Shown one piece after another: positions 26,822 through 35,549 of a stretch of 64,000 nt of DNA (the first letter of the stretch is position 1; each line of letters starts with the position of its first letter). Made by a program: the position numbers and the translations under genes. The stretch is taken from NCBI GenBank assembly GCA_964493785.1, contig CAZBPM010000005.1:1-64000 (forward strand), given 5' to 3'. The DNA is from Hyphomicrobium_A sp964493785 (lineage in GTDB: Bacteria; Pseudomonadota; Alphaproteobacteria; Rhizobiales; Hyphomicrobiaceae). The notes beneath the pieces are model-generated. The model made no database searches. It saw only the letters and a list, made by a program, of their open reading frames with translations, and was not told the DNA's origin.

Positions 26822-27658
26822 ATGAAGCTAGAGGAATACAGGTCACTGGTCGAGGCGCTGCTGCCTGCGGTGCTGTCCGCTGGGCGGGTGGAGAAGCGTT
26901 ATTTCGAGGCCGGTGTCGAGGTTGCCACCAAGGCCGATACGACCCCCGTTACCGTGGCCGATCACGAGGCCGAGGAGATATTGACCGAAGCGCTGCATCG
27001 CGTTGCGCCCGGCATCCCCGTCATCGCCGAGGAAGCGGTCGCGGCGGGGCGGGTTCCGGAGGTGAAGGACACGTTCTTCCTCGTCGATCCGCTCGATGGG
27101 ACGAGGGCATTCATCAAGGGCAGTCCGGAGTTCACGATCAACATCGGGCTGGTGGTCGAGGGGCGCCCGGTATTCGGCATCATCTACGCGCCGGCGCTGG
27201 ACCAGTTCTTCGCGACGCTCGGCCCGAGGCATTCGATCGAGGCCATGATCGCGCCCGATACGGAGCCGCAGCTTCTCGAGCGGTATCAGGTGAAGCAGCT
27301 CGCGACGCGGACGCCAGATCCGCGCGGGCTCGTCGCCTTCACCAGCAGGTCGCATGCCACCCAGAGCACCGAGGAATTCCTCAAGCACCTGCCGATCACG
27401 GAGAAGCGCAAGGCGAGTTCGTCCTTGAAGTTCTGCCTGATCGCACGTGGCGAAGCCGACCTTTATGCCCGGCTTGGCCAAACGAGTGAGTGGGATACGG
27501 CCGCGGGTCAGGCCATCCTGGCGGCGGCGGGAGGTTGCGTGACGACGCTGGACGGCGCGCCGTTGACATACGGGAAGAGCGAGGGCAGCGGCTATGCGAA
27601 CCCCTATTTCATCGCCTGGGCGCGCGAGCCAATTCTGAAGGCGCCGGAAGCGACTTAG
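26822..27658 (+). CDS. cysQ: 3'(2'),5'-bisphosphate nucleotidase CysQ
   Basis: 278 residues of the inositol-monophosphatase superfamily. It hydrolyses adenosine 3',5'-bisphosphate formed during sulfate assimilation. Metal-binding motifs: TKADTTPVTVADHEAE, PVIAEE, DPLDGTRAFIKG (the DPxDGT signature) and WDTAAGQAILAAAGG. The phrase KGSPEFTINIGL is CysQ-like rather than SuhB-like. ATG at 26822 chosen; the upstream extension is out of family. Not close to other cys genes. Confidence 0.92.
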   Translation: MKLEEYRSLVEALLPAVLSAGRVEKRYFEAGVEVATKADTTPVTVADHEAEEILTEALHRVAPGIPVIAEEAVAAGRVPEVKDTFFLVDPLDGTRAFIKGSPEFTINIGLVVEGRPVFGIIYAPALDQFFATLGPRHSIEAMIAPDTEPQLLERYQVKQLATRTPDPRGLVAFTSRSHATQSTEEFLKHLPITEKRKASSSLKFCLIARGEADLYARLGQTSEWDTAAGQAILAAAGGCVTTLDGAPLTYGKSEGSGYANPYFIAWAREPILKAPEAT

Positions 27659-27660
27659 GC

Positions 27661-27680
27661 GGCGCCTTAGGTGCCGTAAT
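27661..27680 (+). terminator. Possible weak terminator after cysQ
   Basis: CGGCGCC-TTA-GGTGCCG forms a 7-bp stem with one G-T pair about eight bases past the cysQ stop. No T-run follows, so it may only protect the transcript end. Confidence 0.35.
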
Positions 27681-27786
27681 GCGGCCACAACACGGATCGC
27701 CGATCGGCCACACTTTCGCGCCAGTCTCGAACGAAGGCTTGCACGATTGAAGGTGGGGCCCGTTGGTCCGCCCGCCCTTATAAACA

Positions 27787-28668
27787 ATGGATAATCCGAT
27801 GGCGCTCAATTCGCCTCAACGACGCCGCCGTCTCGCGTTTTCGGTGCTGTCCGTGCTTGCGGCAGCGATCGCCGGCCCGGCCGCGGTCAATGCGCAAGAC
27901 AGTTCGGGATACGGCGCCTACTCGGGCGGCCGGACAGGCAATGACGACTCCTACAAGCCGCCGGCCGACGATGCCTACAGCTCGTCGCAGCAGGGCGGCT
28001 CGGCGTCTCAGCCACCCTATCGCCCAGGCGGGAGCTATCGCGAGGACGACAACTACAACCGGTATGAGGGCGATCGCGCCGCTGCTGCGCCGCAGGACGG
28101 GCAAGGTGGTGGCGGATATGGCGAGCCGTACCACGCTCCCGGCGAAAGCTACGACGACCGCGGCGGCGGCCCACCCCCACGTGAGGGCGGATACTCGCAG
28201 AATGAGATCATGGACGCGGGCGGACGCTTCTTCGGCTCGGTGAGCAAAGGGCTCGCCAACGTCATCGAGCATGCGTTTGCCAAGTCCGGCCGGCCGAACG
28301 GCTATATCCTGGGTACGGATGCCGGCGGCGCCTTCGTCGCCGGGCTGCGCTACGGCGAGGGGACGCTCTACACTAAGGACGCCGGCAGCCATAAGGTCTA
28401 CTGGCAAGGGCCGTCGGTCGGGTACGACTTCGGCGGCGAGGGCTCGAAAACCATGGTCCTGGTCTACAATCTGCAGGACCCGTCACAGCTTTACGAGCGG
28501 TTTGCGGGTGTACAGGGGTCCGCTTACATTGTCGGAGGCGTCGGAATTCAGTTCCAGACGCATGGCAATGTAACGCTCGCGCCAATCCGTTCGGGAATTG
28601 GTTTACGGCTAGGTGCGAACATCGGATATTTGAAGTATACCCGCACGCCTACGTGGAACCCATTTTGA
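27787..28668 (+). CDS. EipA-like envelope integrity protein (DUF1134)
   Basis: 293 residues. Signal peptide (AFSVLSVLAAAIAGPAAVNA), a 110-residue Gly/Tyr/Ser/Asp-rich disordered segment, then a DUF1134 domain (about 140-293): GGRFFGSVSKGLANVIE, GYILGTDAGGAFVAGLRYG and RSGIGLRLGANIGYLKYT. In Brucella this domain is EipA, a small periplasmic beta-barrel-like protein needed for envelope integrity. The disordered N-terminal half is longer than the domain needs. Start at 27787; ATG at 27799 is an alternative. Confidence 0.85.
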   Translation: MDNPMALNSPQRRRRLAFSVLSVLAAAIAGPAAVNAQDSSGYGAYSGGRTGNDDSYKPPADDAYSSSQQGGSASQPPYRPGGSYREDDNYNRYEGDRAAAAPQDGQGGGGYGEPYHAPGESYDDRGGGPPPREGGYSQNEIMDAGGRFFGSVSKGLANVIEHAFAKSGRPNGYILGTDAGGAFVAGLRYGEGTLYTKDAGSHKVYWQGPSVGYDFGGEGSKTMVLVYNLQDPSQLYERFAGVQGSAYIVGGVGIQFQTHGNVTLAPIRSGIGLRLGANIGYLKYTRTPTWNPF

Positions 28669-28829
28669 GTCGCCGCGCGGCTTCATAAGGTATGCTCCAG
28701 GTGGAGACGCGCTGGAATGAACGCATTGCCCAGCCAACTCGCGAGTTCGACGATGACGGCCCGAGGGCTCCGCTCCCTGGGTCCGCCGAAGCATGCCTCG
28801 TTCACCCCGCAGCAGACGAGGGCTGAGGC

Positions 28830-30353
28830 GTGATCAGCGTTGAAATGGTCATGCTGGCGATGCTGGGCTTCCTGACGGCGGCTTTGCTAGCCCTGTTCAT
28901 CGCTCCGCTGTACCGCAAGCGCGTGGCGCGGCTGACGACCGAGGCGCTGAAGCGCTCGATGCCGCTGACGGAGACGGAAATCCGCGCCGACAAGGATCGG
29001 CTCCGGGCGGAGTTCGCAATCCGGATTCACAAACTTGAGACCAAGGTCGAGGAGGCGTCGGAAGCTTCGGCACGGCAGATGGTCGAGCTCAACCGCCGCG
29101 ATGCCAACATCAGCGAGCTCGAGGGCGAGCTCAACAAGCAGCGGACGTCGCTGGAAGAGCACGAGAACGCACGGCGCGTGCTCGAGCAGACGATCATGGA
29201 CCGGCTGCCGAAGGTCGAGCACCGCTTGGCCGAGGCGCGCAAGCTGCTGTTCCAGCGCGATCGCGAGATCGTGGCGCTGACGCAGTCGAGCGAGAAGCAC
29301 GCGCGAGCGATCGAGGAAGCGACGCAGATCAATGCTCAGCAGACCGACGAGGTTCATCGCCTCAAGGCGGCGCTGAATACGCGTGCATCGCGCAGCCGCG
29401 ACGGCTTTGGCGACCCGCGTTATGACGGCGAGGTCGCGCTACGCACCGAGATCGAATCCCTCAGAGCCAAGACGCGCGAGCAGACGGCGCTCATCGCGCG
29501 GCTGCAGTCGCTGGTGGCACGTGCCGGGCCGGCGGTGGAAGCCGCAGATGCGTCCAGCATCAGGGGTTCCGGGGACGCGATGCGGCCCGCCAAGGTTCGC
29601 AGTGCGCAGGGTGCTGTGTCCGAGCCGATGACGCCACCGCCGCTGAAGCCTGCGGACCGGTTCGGCGATGCACCTGCGCCCGATCCGCAAGCTCAAAACG
29701 AAATCCGGCGGCTCAAGGCTGTCAACCAGGACCAGGCGGCGGAGCTGTCGCGCTTCAAAGCGGCACTCGCTACCTATGAGGCGGCCGATCAGGATGATCG
29801 TGGCGTCAAGGAAAGCAAGATCGCGCTGAAGGCCCGGCTGTCGGCGCTACAGGCTTTGACGGACGAGCAGAACGGTACGATCCAGGCTTTGCGCACCGAG
29901 CTTGCAGCGGGCAACGAGAAGCTGGCGCGGCAGGCGGCCTATTTCATGGAGGAGATGCGGCGCCTCGGCTCCGTGCCCGCTCCAGTGCCGTCGCGGCGCG
30001 GGGCGGAGGGCGATGCGAAGCGTCCTTTGGCAGAACGCATCAACGATCCGCGAGTGGCGCGTTTCCCGGGCATGGGCTCTCAGGAAGTGGCGGCCGCTGC
30101 ACCTGCCTCCGCGCCGCCGCCTGACGGCATCGCCGCCACCGAGGACAGCCAGAACCGCGAGAGCCCGGAGCCGCGCCGTGGTGGCGGGTTCCTGAAGGCG
30201 CTCGAGGCTGCAACGCTGCCGGTGGAGACGCGTGTCGAGCACGCGCCAGGCGCCGATGCTGCGAACGGCCAGGGCGCACCCGGCGAAGTGAAGCGCACGC
30301 GTAAAGCACGGCTGCTCGACCGGATTACCGGTCTCGACAAGAATTCAGCCTGA
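28830..30353 (+). CDS. Membrane-anchored coiled-coil protein
   Basis: 507 residues beginning at a GTG with GAGGG upstream. One N-terminal transmembrane helix (LAMLGFLTAALLALFIAPLY) and then mostly predicted coiled coil (about 30-190 and 290-370), with a Pro-rich linker between and a disordered tail. Heptads of Leu/Arg/Glu with no enzymatic motif point to a structural or scaffold role, perhaps in envelope or cell-shape control beside the bactofilin gene. No family named. Confidence 0.75.
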   Translation: MISVEMVMLAMLGFLTAALLALFIAPLYRKRVARLTTEALKRSMPLTETEIRADKDRLRAEFAIRIHKLETKVEEASEASARQMVELNRRDANISELEGELNKQRTSLEEHENARRVLEQTIMDRLPKVEHRLAEARKLLFQRDREIVALTQSSEKHARAIEEATQINAQQTDEVHRLKAALNTRASRSRDGFGDPRYDGEVALRTEIESLRAKTREQTALIARLQSLVARAGPAVEAADASSIRGSGDAMRPAKVRSAQGAVSEPMTPPPLKPADRFGDAPAPDPQAQNEIRRLKAVNQDQAAELSRFKAALATYEAADQDDRGVKESKIALKARLSALQALTDEQNGTIQALRTELAAGNEKLARQAAYFMEEMRRLGSVPAPVPSRRGAEGDAKRPLAERINDPRVARFPGMGSQEVAAAAPASAPPPDGIAATEDSQNRESPEPRRGGGFLKALEAATLPVETRVEHAPGADAANGQGAPGEVKRTRKARLLDRITGLDKNSA

Positions 30354-30377
30354 ACGGTTTGTCGATCTTCCGCGCGA

Positions 30378-30397
30378 GCCCGCAATAGTCTGCGGGC
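30378..30397. terminator. Shared terminator of convergent genes
   Basis: Perfect 7-bp arms GCCCGCA (30378-30384) and TGCGGGC (30391-30397), loop ATAGTC, centred in the 62-bp gap between the coiled-coil gene and the bactofilin gene. Confidence 0.6.
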
Positions 30398-30415
30398 CTA
30401 TCGTCGTCGTGTCGT

Positions 30416-30925
30416 TCAGCTGACGGCGTCGCGGTGGGTGTCGACGTCCAGCACGGGCTGCCAGTCGCCGGCTTCCTTGGCGCTGCGCACGCGGCCGTCG
30501 AACTGAGCGCCCTCGGCGATAATGAGGTTCTTCTGGATGATGTCGCCGCTGATGCGCGCGGTGTTATGGAGCGCGACGGTCTCGGCGCGAAGCTGACCGT
30601 TGATGGCGCCGTGGACGGTGAGGTTACGTGCGTTGACGGAGCCGGTCACCTTGCCGGTTTCGCCGACGGTGACGTCGTCGCCGTGAATATCACCGGTGAC
30701 CTCGCCGGCGACGACCAGGGCGGTCTTGCACACCAGCGTGATCTTCTGACCGACGATCGCGAGATCGGGGCCGATGACGGAAGCCTGCTTTGCGGGTGAC
30801 ATCATCGGGGATGATGCCGGGAGGAAATCGCGCGACGAGGGCTGCGCGGGAGGCGTGAGGGATGGACCCGACGAAAGCGGTGCCGCTGGCGGTTTCTGAT
30901 CTGAATTAGAACCTCGGCCGAACAC
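30416..30925 (-). CDS. Bactofilin (polymer-forming cytoskeletal protein)
   Basis: 169 residues with a GTG start (30925) and GGAGGG upstream. A disordered Pro/Ser-rich N-terminus leads to a right-handed beta-helix of repeating turns (VAGEVTGDIHGDDVTVG, KVTGSVNARNLTVHG, RISGDIIQKNLIIA), the DUF583/bactofilin fold, which self-assembles into filaments without nucleotide. Bactofilins shape stalks, buds and local wall growth. The neighbouring coiled-coil membrane protein may be a partner, by inference only. Confidence 0.92.
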   Translation of the reverse strand: MFGRGSNSDQKPPAAPLSSGPSLTPPAQPSSRDFLPASSPMMSPAKQASVIGPDLAIVGQKITLVCKTALVVAGEVTGDIHGDDVTVGETGKVTGSVNARNLTVHGAINGQLRAETVALHNTARISGDIIQKNLIIAEGAQFDGRVRSAKEAGDWQPVLDVDTHRDAVS

Positions 30926-31126
30926 GACGCGCCCTCCTCAACCTGTCCCCTGAAACTCTTCGCGACCGGAGCATGCCTGGGTGTGCGAATTATGTCTAAC
31001 CCGGGTGCGGCGGTGTTGTTTCCGAGCCCCTCATGCTCGGGGTTCGGAGAATAACCTTAACTGCGGCGATGATGCACGGAGCGGCCGGCGCTGGTGGCGC
31101 CGGACCGCGATTAGCGATCGTGCCGA

Positions 31127-31417
31127 TCAGGTCTTGCAGACGTCGATCCACGACAGGCAGGTGTAGCCGCTGCCGTCCTTCTTGCACTTGTAGCGCTCGT
31201 TGCGGAAGGTGTCGGTCTGGATCGGCCAGTTGCCGGACAACTGGGCGATGATTTCCCAAGCCTGGAACTTCGCCATGTCCTCGGTCCAGGCCCAGCCTTT
31301 GCCGCGCTTGGTCACGCACTTGCCGGCCTCGGCGGGCGACACGAAGCCGGATGCCGGCGCGAGTGCAACCGCGGCGGCTGCGAGCCCGAACGCAAGGGCC
31401 GCAATCTTCGCTTTCAT
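31127..31417 (-). CDS. Small secreted four-Cys protein, member 2
   Basis: 96 residues from ATG at 31417 (GGAG upstream). Signal peptide ends near SPAEAGKC. Cys at GKC, YKC, YTC and VCKT, with C-x8-C-x6-C as in the protein at 23822; both also share AKFQ and a Trp in the middle. Looks like a dispersed paralogue pair. Function unknown. Confidence 0.75.
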   Translation of the reverse strand: MKAKIAALAFGLAAAAVALAPASGFVSPAEAGKCVTKRGKGWAWTEDMAKFQAWEIIAQLSGNWPIQTDTFRNERYKCKKDGSGYTCLSWIDVCKT

Positions 31418-31702
31418 GATGGAACTCCTACGCAAATACACGCCATCCCAAGACCTGGGTAGGGCTCGCGCGGGCGATCGGCAATGCCGTGGTGGCAACA
31501 CTCATGCGGCATTCATCCGACATATGATTTTTTCGCGCAGGGGTCGCTTTTCAGATGCCCGCGCCGGTCCGGCCACACCCGGTAACCTGCCGGAGCGCCC
31601 GTTCTGGACTCCGTCCGGTAGCCAACCTAGACTCCCTCTAATCGTGAGGCGGGCCGGGGGGCACGTCTCGATAAGAAAGTGCATGCGTTCGGGGGATTCG
31701 GC

Positions 31703-33646
31703 ATGGCCGATGGTTCGGGGGAGTTCGATTTACGGTCACTCCCTAAGATGGTGCGCTGGTACAGTCCGGCGCATCTCGTCAGCACGGGCTGGCGTTCCGT
31801 CGTTTCGGAGATATTCGGCCAGTACGCCGACCAGCGCATCATGCAGGCGACGATCGACGGCTTTGCGCCGGAGATCATGAAGACGGTCATCGGCCGGTAT
31901 AACTATTCCGACCTTCGCCATCTCGGCGGCGACGGGGACACGGTCTGGGTCGACTATATCGCCGATCTCGGGGATGGCTTCGATTCCACCTATGCGATGG
32001 CGTCGCTGGTCAGCCAGCCGCAAATCGATCTGCCGGGTGTGGGATCGCTGCCGGCGGCGAAGCTGCTGATCATGGGCGGCGACCAAGTTTATCCCTTCCC
32101 GACGCGACAGGCCTACCGCGAGCGCATGGCGATGCCGTACGCGACCGCGTTGCCGGCGGCACCCGATGGAAGCTGGCGCAGACTGCTGTTCGTGCTGCCG
32201 GGCAACCACGACTGGTACGACGGGCTGTCTTCGTTCGATCACATGTTCTGCAAGGCGCGGTTCGGCCATGCGGTAGAGAACCGGATCGGCGGGTGGATGT
32301 GTCCGCAGCACCGGAGCTACTTCGCGATCCGCCTGCCGCATAACTGGTGGATCTGGGGCGCCGACATCCAGCTGGCGCAATATCTCGATGCCGGGCAGAT
32401 CCTCTACTTCGAGGGTGTCGCGGAAGCGATGAAGGCGCATCCGACCGAGGCGCCGAAGGTCATCTTGTGCACGCCCGAGCCGAGCTGGAACTACGACAAG
32501 GACGAAAGCCTGCAGGGCGAGGACAATCTCTCGACGATCACCAAGATCGCGGGCGATGCGGGGGCGCGGATTGCCGCCGTCGTCGCGGGCGACCTACATC
32601 ACTACAGCCGCTACCAGTCGAAGGAGACCGGCACGCAGTTCTATACGGCGGGCGGGGGCGGAGCCTACTTCTCGCCGACGCACTACCTGAAGGACAAGCG
32701 GAAGGTCGCCTGGGGTGACAAGCGTCTCGATCTCGATCTCAAATGCCAGATCAAGGACGGCCAGCCGACCGGAAAGCCATCGGCGTGGCCGTCGCGCGGC
32801 GAAAGCCGCCGGCTTAGCCTGTGGACGCTAGCATTCCCGTTCCACAACTACGGCTATGCGGTTGCGCTGGGGGTCATCTATTGGGTGATGATCTGGATGT
32901 TCTCGACGACGCCGTACAGCGGCTCCACTGTCGGCGAGACGCTCATCAAAGATCCCGAGTTCCACTGGTGGCCGGGCCTGTTCCTGCTGGCGCCGCTCGC
33001 GGCAGCAACGAACGTCATCCTCGGCATATGGTGCCTTGCGCTATGGGTCGTGCTCTACGGCTATGCCGACGGCGCGCGAGGGACGAAAGTCAAGCTGCTG
33101 CTCGGTACGCTGCATTGGGTGGCGCACATCGCGATGATGATCGCGCTCTATTATGCCGTTTCGTATTTCTCGTTCTATCTCGTCGATACGGTGTGGCCGC
33201 AGGCGAAGGAGATGCTGCAGAACCTGCAGCTCAAGTCGTCGAGCGACGTGCGCGAGCTGTTCCGCGCGATCGTGATCTTCCCGCTGGTGATGATCTTCAT
33301 CGGCGGCGTTGCCGCTGGCTTCGTGTGGGGCGCGTACCTGACGATAAGCTGCCTTTTCGGAATGCATTGCGATCAGGCGTTCGCCTCGATGGGCATCCCC
33401 GATTACAAAAACTTCCTGCGCATGAAGGTCGAGCCCAACAAGCTCACGATCTATTCGATCGGGCTCAAGCGCACGCCGCGGCGCTGGGCGTGGCGGCAGG
33501 CCAAGGACACCGGGCTGGGCGCCGGCACCGGACCGGCGATCGTGCCGGCACGGCCGTTGCGCCCTACGATCATCGATGGGCCGGTCGAGATCAGGGTCGG
33601 GGACCTCAAGCGGCCGGAGCCGAGGCGGAAGAATTCCGTCGCATAA
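31703..33646 (+). CDS. Metallophosphoesterase-like protein with C-terminal membrane helices
   Basis: 647 residues from ATG at 31703 (a GTG at 31679 is possible). The N-terminal half has calcineurin-like motifs in order: DYIADLGDGFDS, GGDQVYP (about D127), LPGNHDWYDG (N168-H169-D170) and GDLHHYSRY (about 297-303), so it can bind two metals. Residues about 375-560 hold four transmembrane helices, then a cytoplasmic-type tail. It begins a three-gene unit with two GMC oxidoreductases (51 bp to the next). Substrate unknown; lipid, sterol or nucleotide phosphate are all possible. I know no characterised protein with this architecture. Confidence 0.8.
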   Translation: MADGSGEFDLRSLPKMVRWYSPAHLVSTGWRSVVSEIFGQYADQRIMQATIDGFAPEIMKTVIGRYNYSDLRHLGGDGDTVWVDYIADLGDGFDSTYAMASLVSQPQIDLPGVGSLPAAKLLIMGGDQVYPFPTRQAYRERMAMPYATALPAAPDGSWRRLLFVLPGNHDWYDGLSSFDHMFCKARFGHAVENRIGGWMCPQHRSYFAIRLPHNWWIWGADIQLAQYLDAGQILYFEGVAEAMKAHPTEAPKVILCTPEPSWNYDKDESLQGEDNLSTITKIAGDAGARIAAVVAGDLHHYSRYQSKETGTQFYTAGGGGAYFSPTHYLKDKRKVAWGDKRLDLDLKCQIKDGQPTGKPSAWPSRGESRRLSLWTLAFPFHNYGYAVALGVIYWVMIWMFSTTPYSGSTVGETLIKDPEFHWWPGLFLLAPLAAATNVILGIWCLALWVVLYGYADGARGTKVKLLLGTLHWVAHIAMMIALYYAVSYFSFYLVDTVWPQAKEMLQNLQLKSSSDVRELFRAIVIFPLVMIFIGGVAAGFVWGAYLTISCLFGMHCDQAFASMGIPDYKNFLRMKVEPNKLTIYSIGLKRTPRRWAWRQAKDTGLGAGTGPAIVPARPLRPTIIDGPVEIRVGDLKRPEPRRKNSVA

Positions 33647-33697
33647 GAATGAGAAACGGGCGGCACCTTCCGAGGCTGTCGCTGAAGCAGGGATGTA

Positions 33698-35548
33698 ATG
33701 CGTATGCAGGCGCGGCTGGCAATGCCCGCTTCGAAGCTCAAGTCGCACTACGACGTAGTCGTGGTGGGGTCGGGCTATGGTGCTGGCGTGGCGGCATCGC
33801 GGCTTGCGCGCTGCGGTCGGAAAGTCGCCGTGCTAGAGCGCGGCCGCGAGTTCGTTCCAGGCGATTTCCCGGAGAATGTCGTACAGGCGAGCCGGGAAAC
33901 GCAGGTGAACGGCGCGCACGGCAGGATCGGACCGGCGATGGCGCTGTTCGACGTGCGGGTGGGTGACGACATCCACGTCATGATGGCGTGCGGTCTCGGG
34001 GGAACGTCGCTGATCAACGCCAACGTCTGTCTGTCGCCGGACGAGCGTGTGTTCGCCGACAGTGCGTGGCCGATTCAGGTGCGCGAAGATCGGCTGCTCG
34101 CGGAAGGGTTCGTGAAAGCGCGGCACATGCTGCGTCCCGAAAGCTCGCGGAATACGCATTCGTTCGAGAAAGTTCGCGCGCTGCGGGTCGCGGCATCGGC
34201 GTTCGATCGACCGGTGAAGCCGATACCGTTGCATGTTTCGTACGAGGCCGGGCCAAACGCTGCGGGCGTGCATCAGGAAGCCTGCAAGGAGTGCGGCGAC
34301 TGTTGCGGGGGCTGCAACGTCGGCGCCAAGACGACCGTCGCTACAACCTACATTGCCGATGCCGCCGCGTTCGGAGCGGAAATCTTCACCGGCGTGCGGG
34401 TTCTGTCGCTGTCGAAGGACGAGCGGGACGGTTGGCGCGTATGGGCGATGCCCACGGATGCCGACACCGCGAACGGCCACAAGTATTTCGTCACGGCCGA
34501 TGTGGTGGTGCTGGGTGCGGGCACGCTCGGCTCGACCGAGATCCTGCTGCGCTCGAAGGCGGAGGGGCTCGCCCTCTCGCATTGGGTCGGCAGCCGTTTC
34601 ACGTCCAACGGCGATGCGATTGCGCTCGCCTACAACAACGACATTGAAGTGAACGGCATTGGCGTCGGGGCACCGCCGAAGGCGCAGGTCCCGGCGGTTG
34701 GGCAAGCCGTCAACGGGCTGATCGATATGCGCGATACCCCGGACGTGCGCGACGGGCTCGCCATGTGCGAATGCGCGCTTCCGAGTGCGTTCGCCTCGGC
34801 GTTGCCGGCGCTGCTGGCTCCGGGGGCTGCGCTGTTCGGAGAGCACGAGAAGCGCACGCTTGGCGATGAGGTCGAGGCCATCGAGCGCGCGACCGACAGC
34901 CTGGTGAAAGGTGCGTACCAGGGGGCGGTTCACAACACGCAGACGTTCCTCGCGGTCGGGCACGATGCGGGCAACGGCGTCATGCACCTGGAAGGTGACA
35001 GGCTTGCTATCCGATGGACAAACGGGCCGCAGCAGCATGTTTTCCGGCGCATCGAAGAGATGGCGAAGACGGCCGCGTTGGCGACCGGGGGCACGTACAT
35101 GCGCAATCCGGTGTCCGAGAAGGTGCTGGGCGGCAATCTGATGACGGTGCATCCGCTTGGCGGCTGCACGATGGGCGAGAGCGCGTCGACGGGTGTGGTC
35201 AACCACAAGGGCCAGGTGTTCGACGCCAGCGCCGGGGCAGGTGGCAGCGCGGTGCATGAGGGCCTTTATGTGTGTGACGGCGCCGTCGTGCCATGTCCGC
35301 TCGGCATTCATCCGCTGCTGACCATCACGGCGCTGGCGGAGCGGGCGATGATCCATCTCGCCAAGGATCGCGGGTGGCAGATCAATCCGGAGGCGACGCC
35401 GGCGCGCGCGCCAGCTGAGCCGGTGACGAAGGACGGCGCCGCGACGAAGCCCGAGGCTGCGCCGGTTGCCGCCGAGGCCCGCGAAAAACGCCAGCGGTGG
35501 TTTGCGCGCTGGTTGCGACGCAGCCCTCAGACCGTCGAGGGAGAGTGA
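33698..35548 (+). CDS. GMC-type FAD oxidoreductase with Cys cluster
   Basis: 616 residues. FAD-binding GxGxxG is in VVVVGSGYGAGVAASRLA, with VLERGREF as the ribose-binding strand end. Active-site region HPLGGCTMGES and the GIHPLLTITALAER motif carry the two catalytic positions, His and His. It belongs to the cholesterol-oxidase/long-chain alcohol oxidase branch. At residues 196-206 it has CKECGDCCGGC, i.e. CxxCxxCxxxC, which would fit a [4Fe-4S] site or disulfides. C-terminal 45 residues are Ala/Pro/Lys-rich and end in a basic RWFARWLRR. It lies one base before the next GMC gene, so the two are translated together. Confidence 0.88.
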   Translation: MRMQARLAMPASKLKSHYDVVVVGSGYGAGVAASRLARCGRKVAVLERGREFVPGDFPENVVQASRETQVNGAHGRIGPAMALFDVRVGDDIHVMMACGLGGTSLINANVCLSPDERVFADSAWPIQVREDRLLAEGFVKARHMLRPESSRNTHSFEKVRALRVAASAFDRPVKPIPLHVSYEAGPNAAGVHQEACKECGDCCGGCNVGAKTTVATTYIADAAAFGAEIFTGVRVLSLSKDERDGWRVWAMPTDADTANGHKYFVTADVVVLGAGTLGSTEILLRSKAEGLALSHWVGSRFTSNGDAIALAYNNDIEVNGIGVGAPPKAQVPAVGQAVNGLIDMRDTPDVRDGLAMCECALPSAFASALPALLAPGAALFGEHEKRTLGDEVEAIERATDSLVKGAYQGAVHNTQTFLAVGHDAGNGVMHLEGDRLAIRWTNGPQQHVFRRIEEMAKTAALATGGTYMRNPVSEKVLGGNLMTVHPLGGCTMGESASTGVVNHKGQVFDASAGAGGSAVHEGLYVCDGAVVPCPLGIHPLLTITALAERAMIHLAKDRGWQINPEATPARAPAEPVTKDGAATKPEAAPVAAEAREKRQRWFARWLRRSPQTVEGE

Positions 35549-35549
35549 C

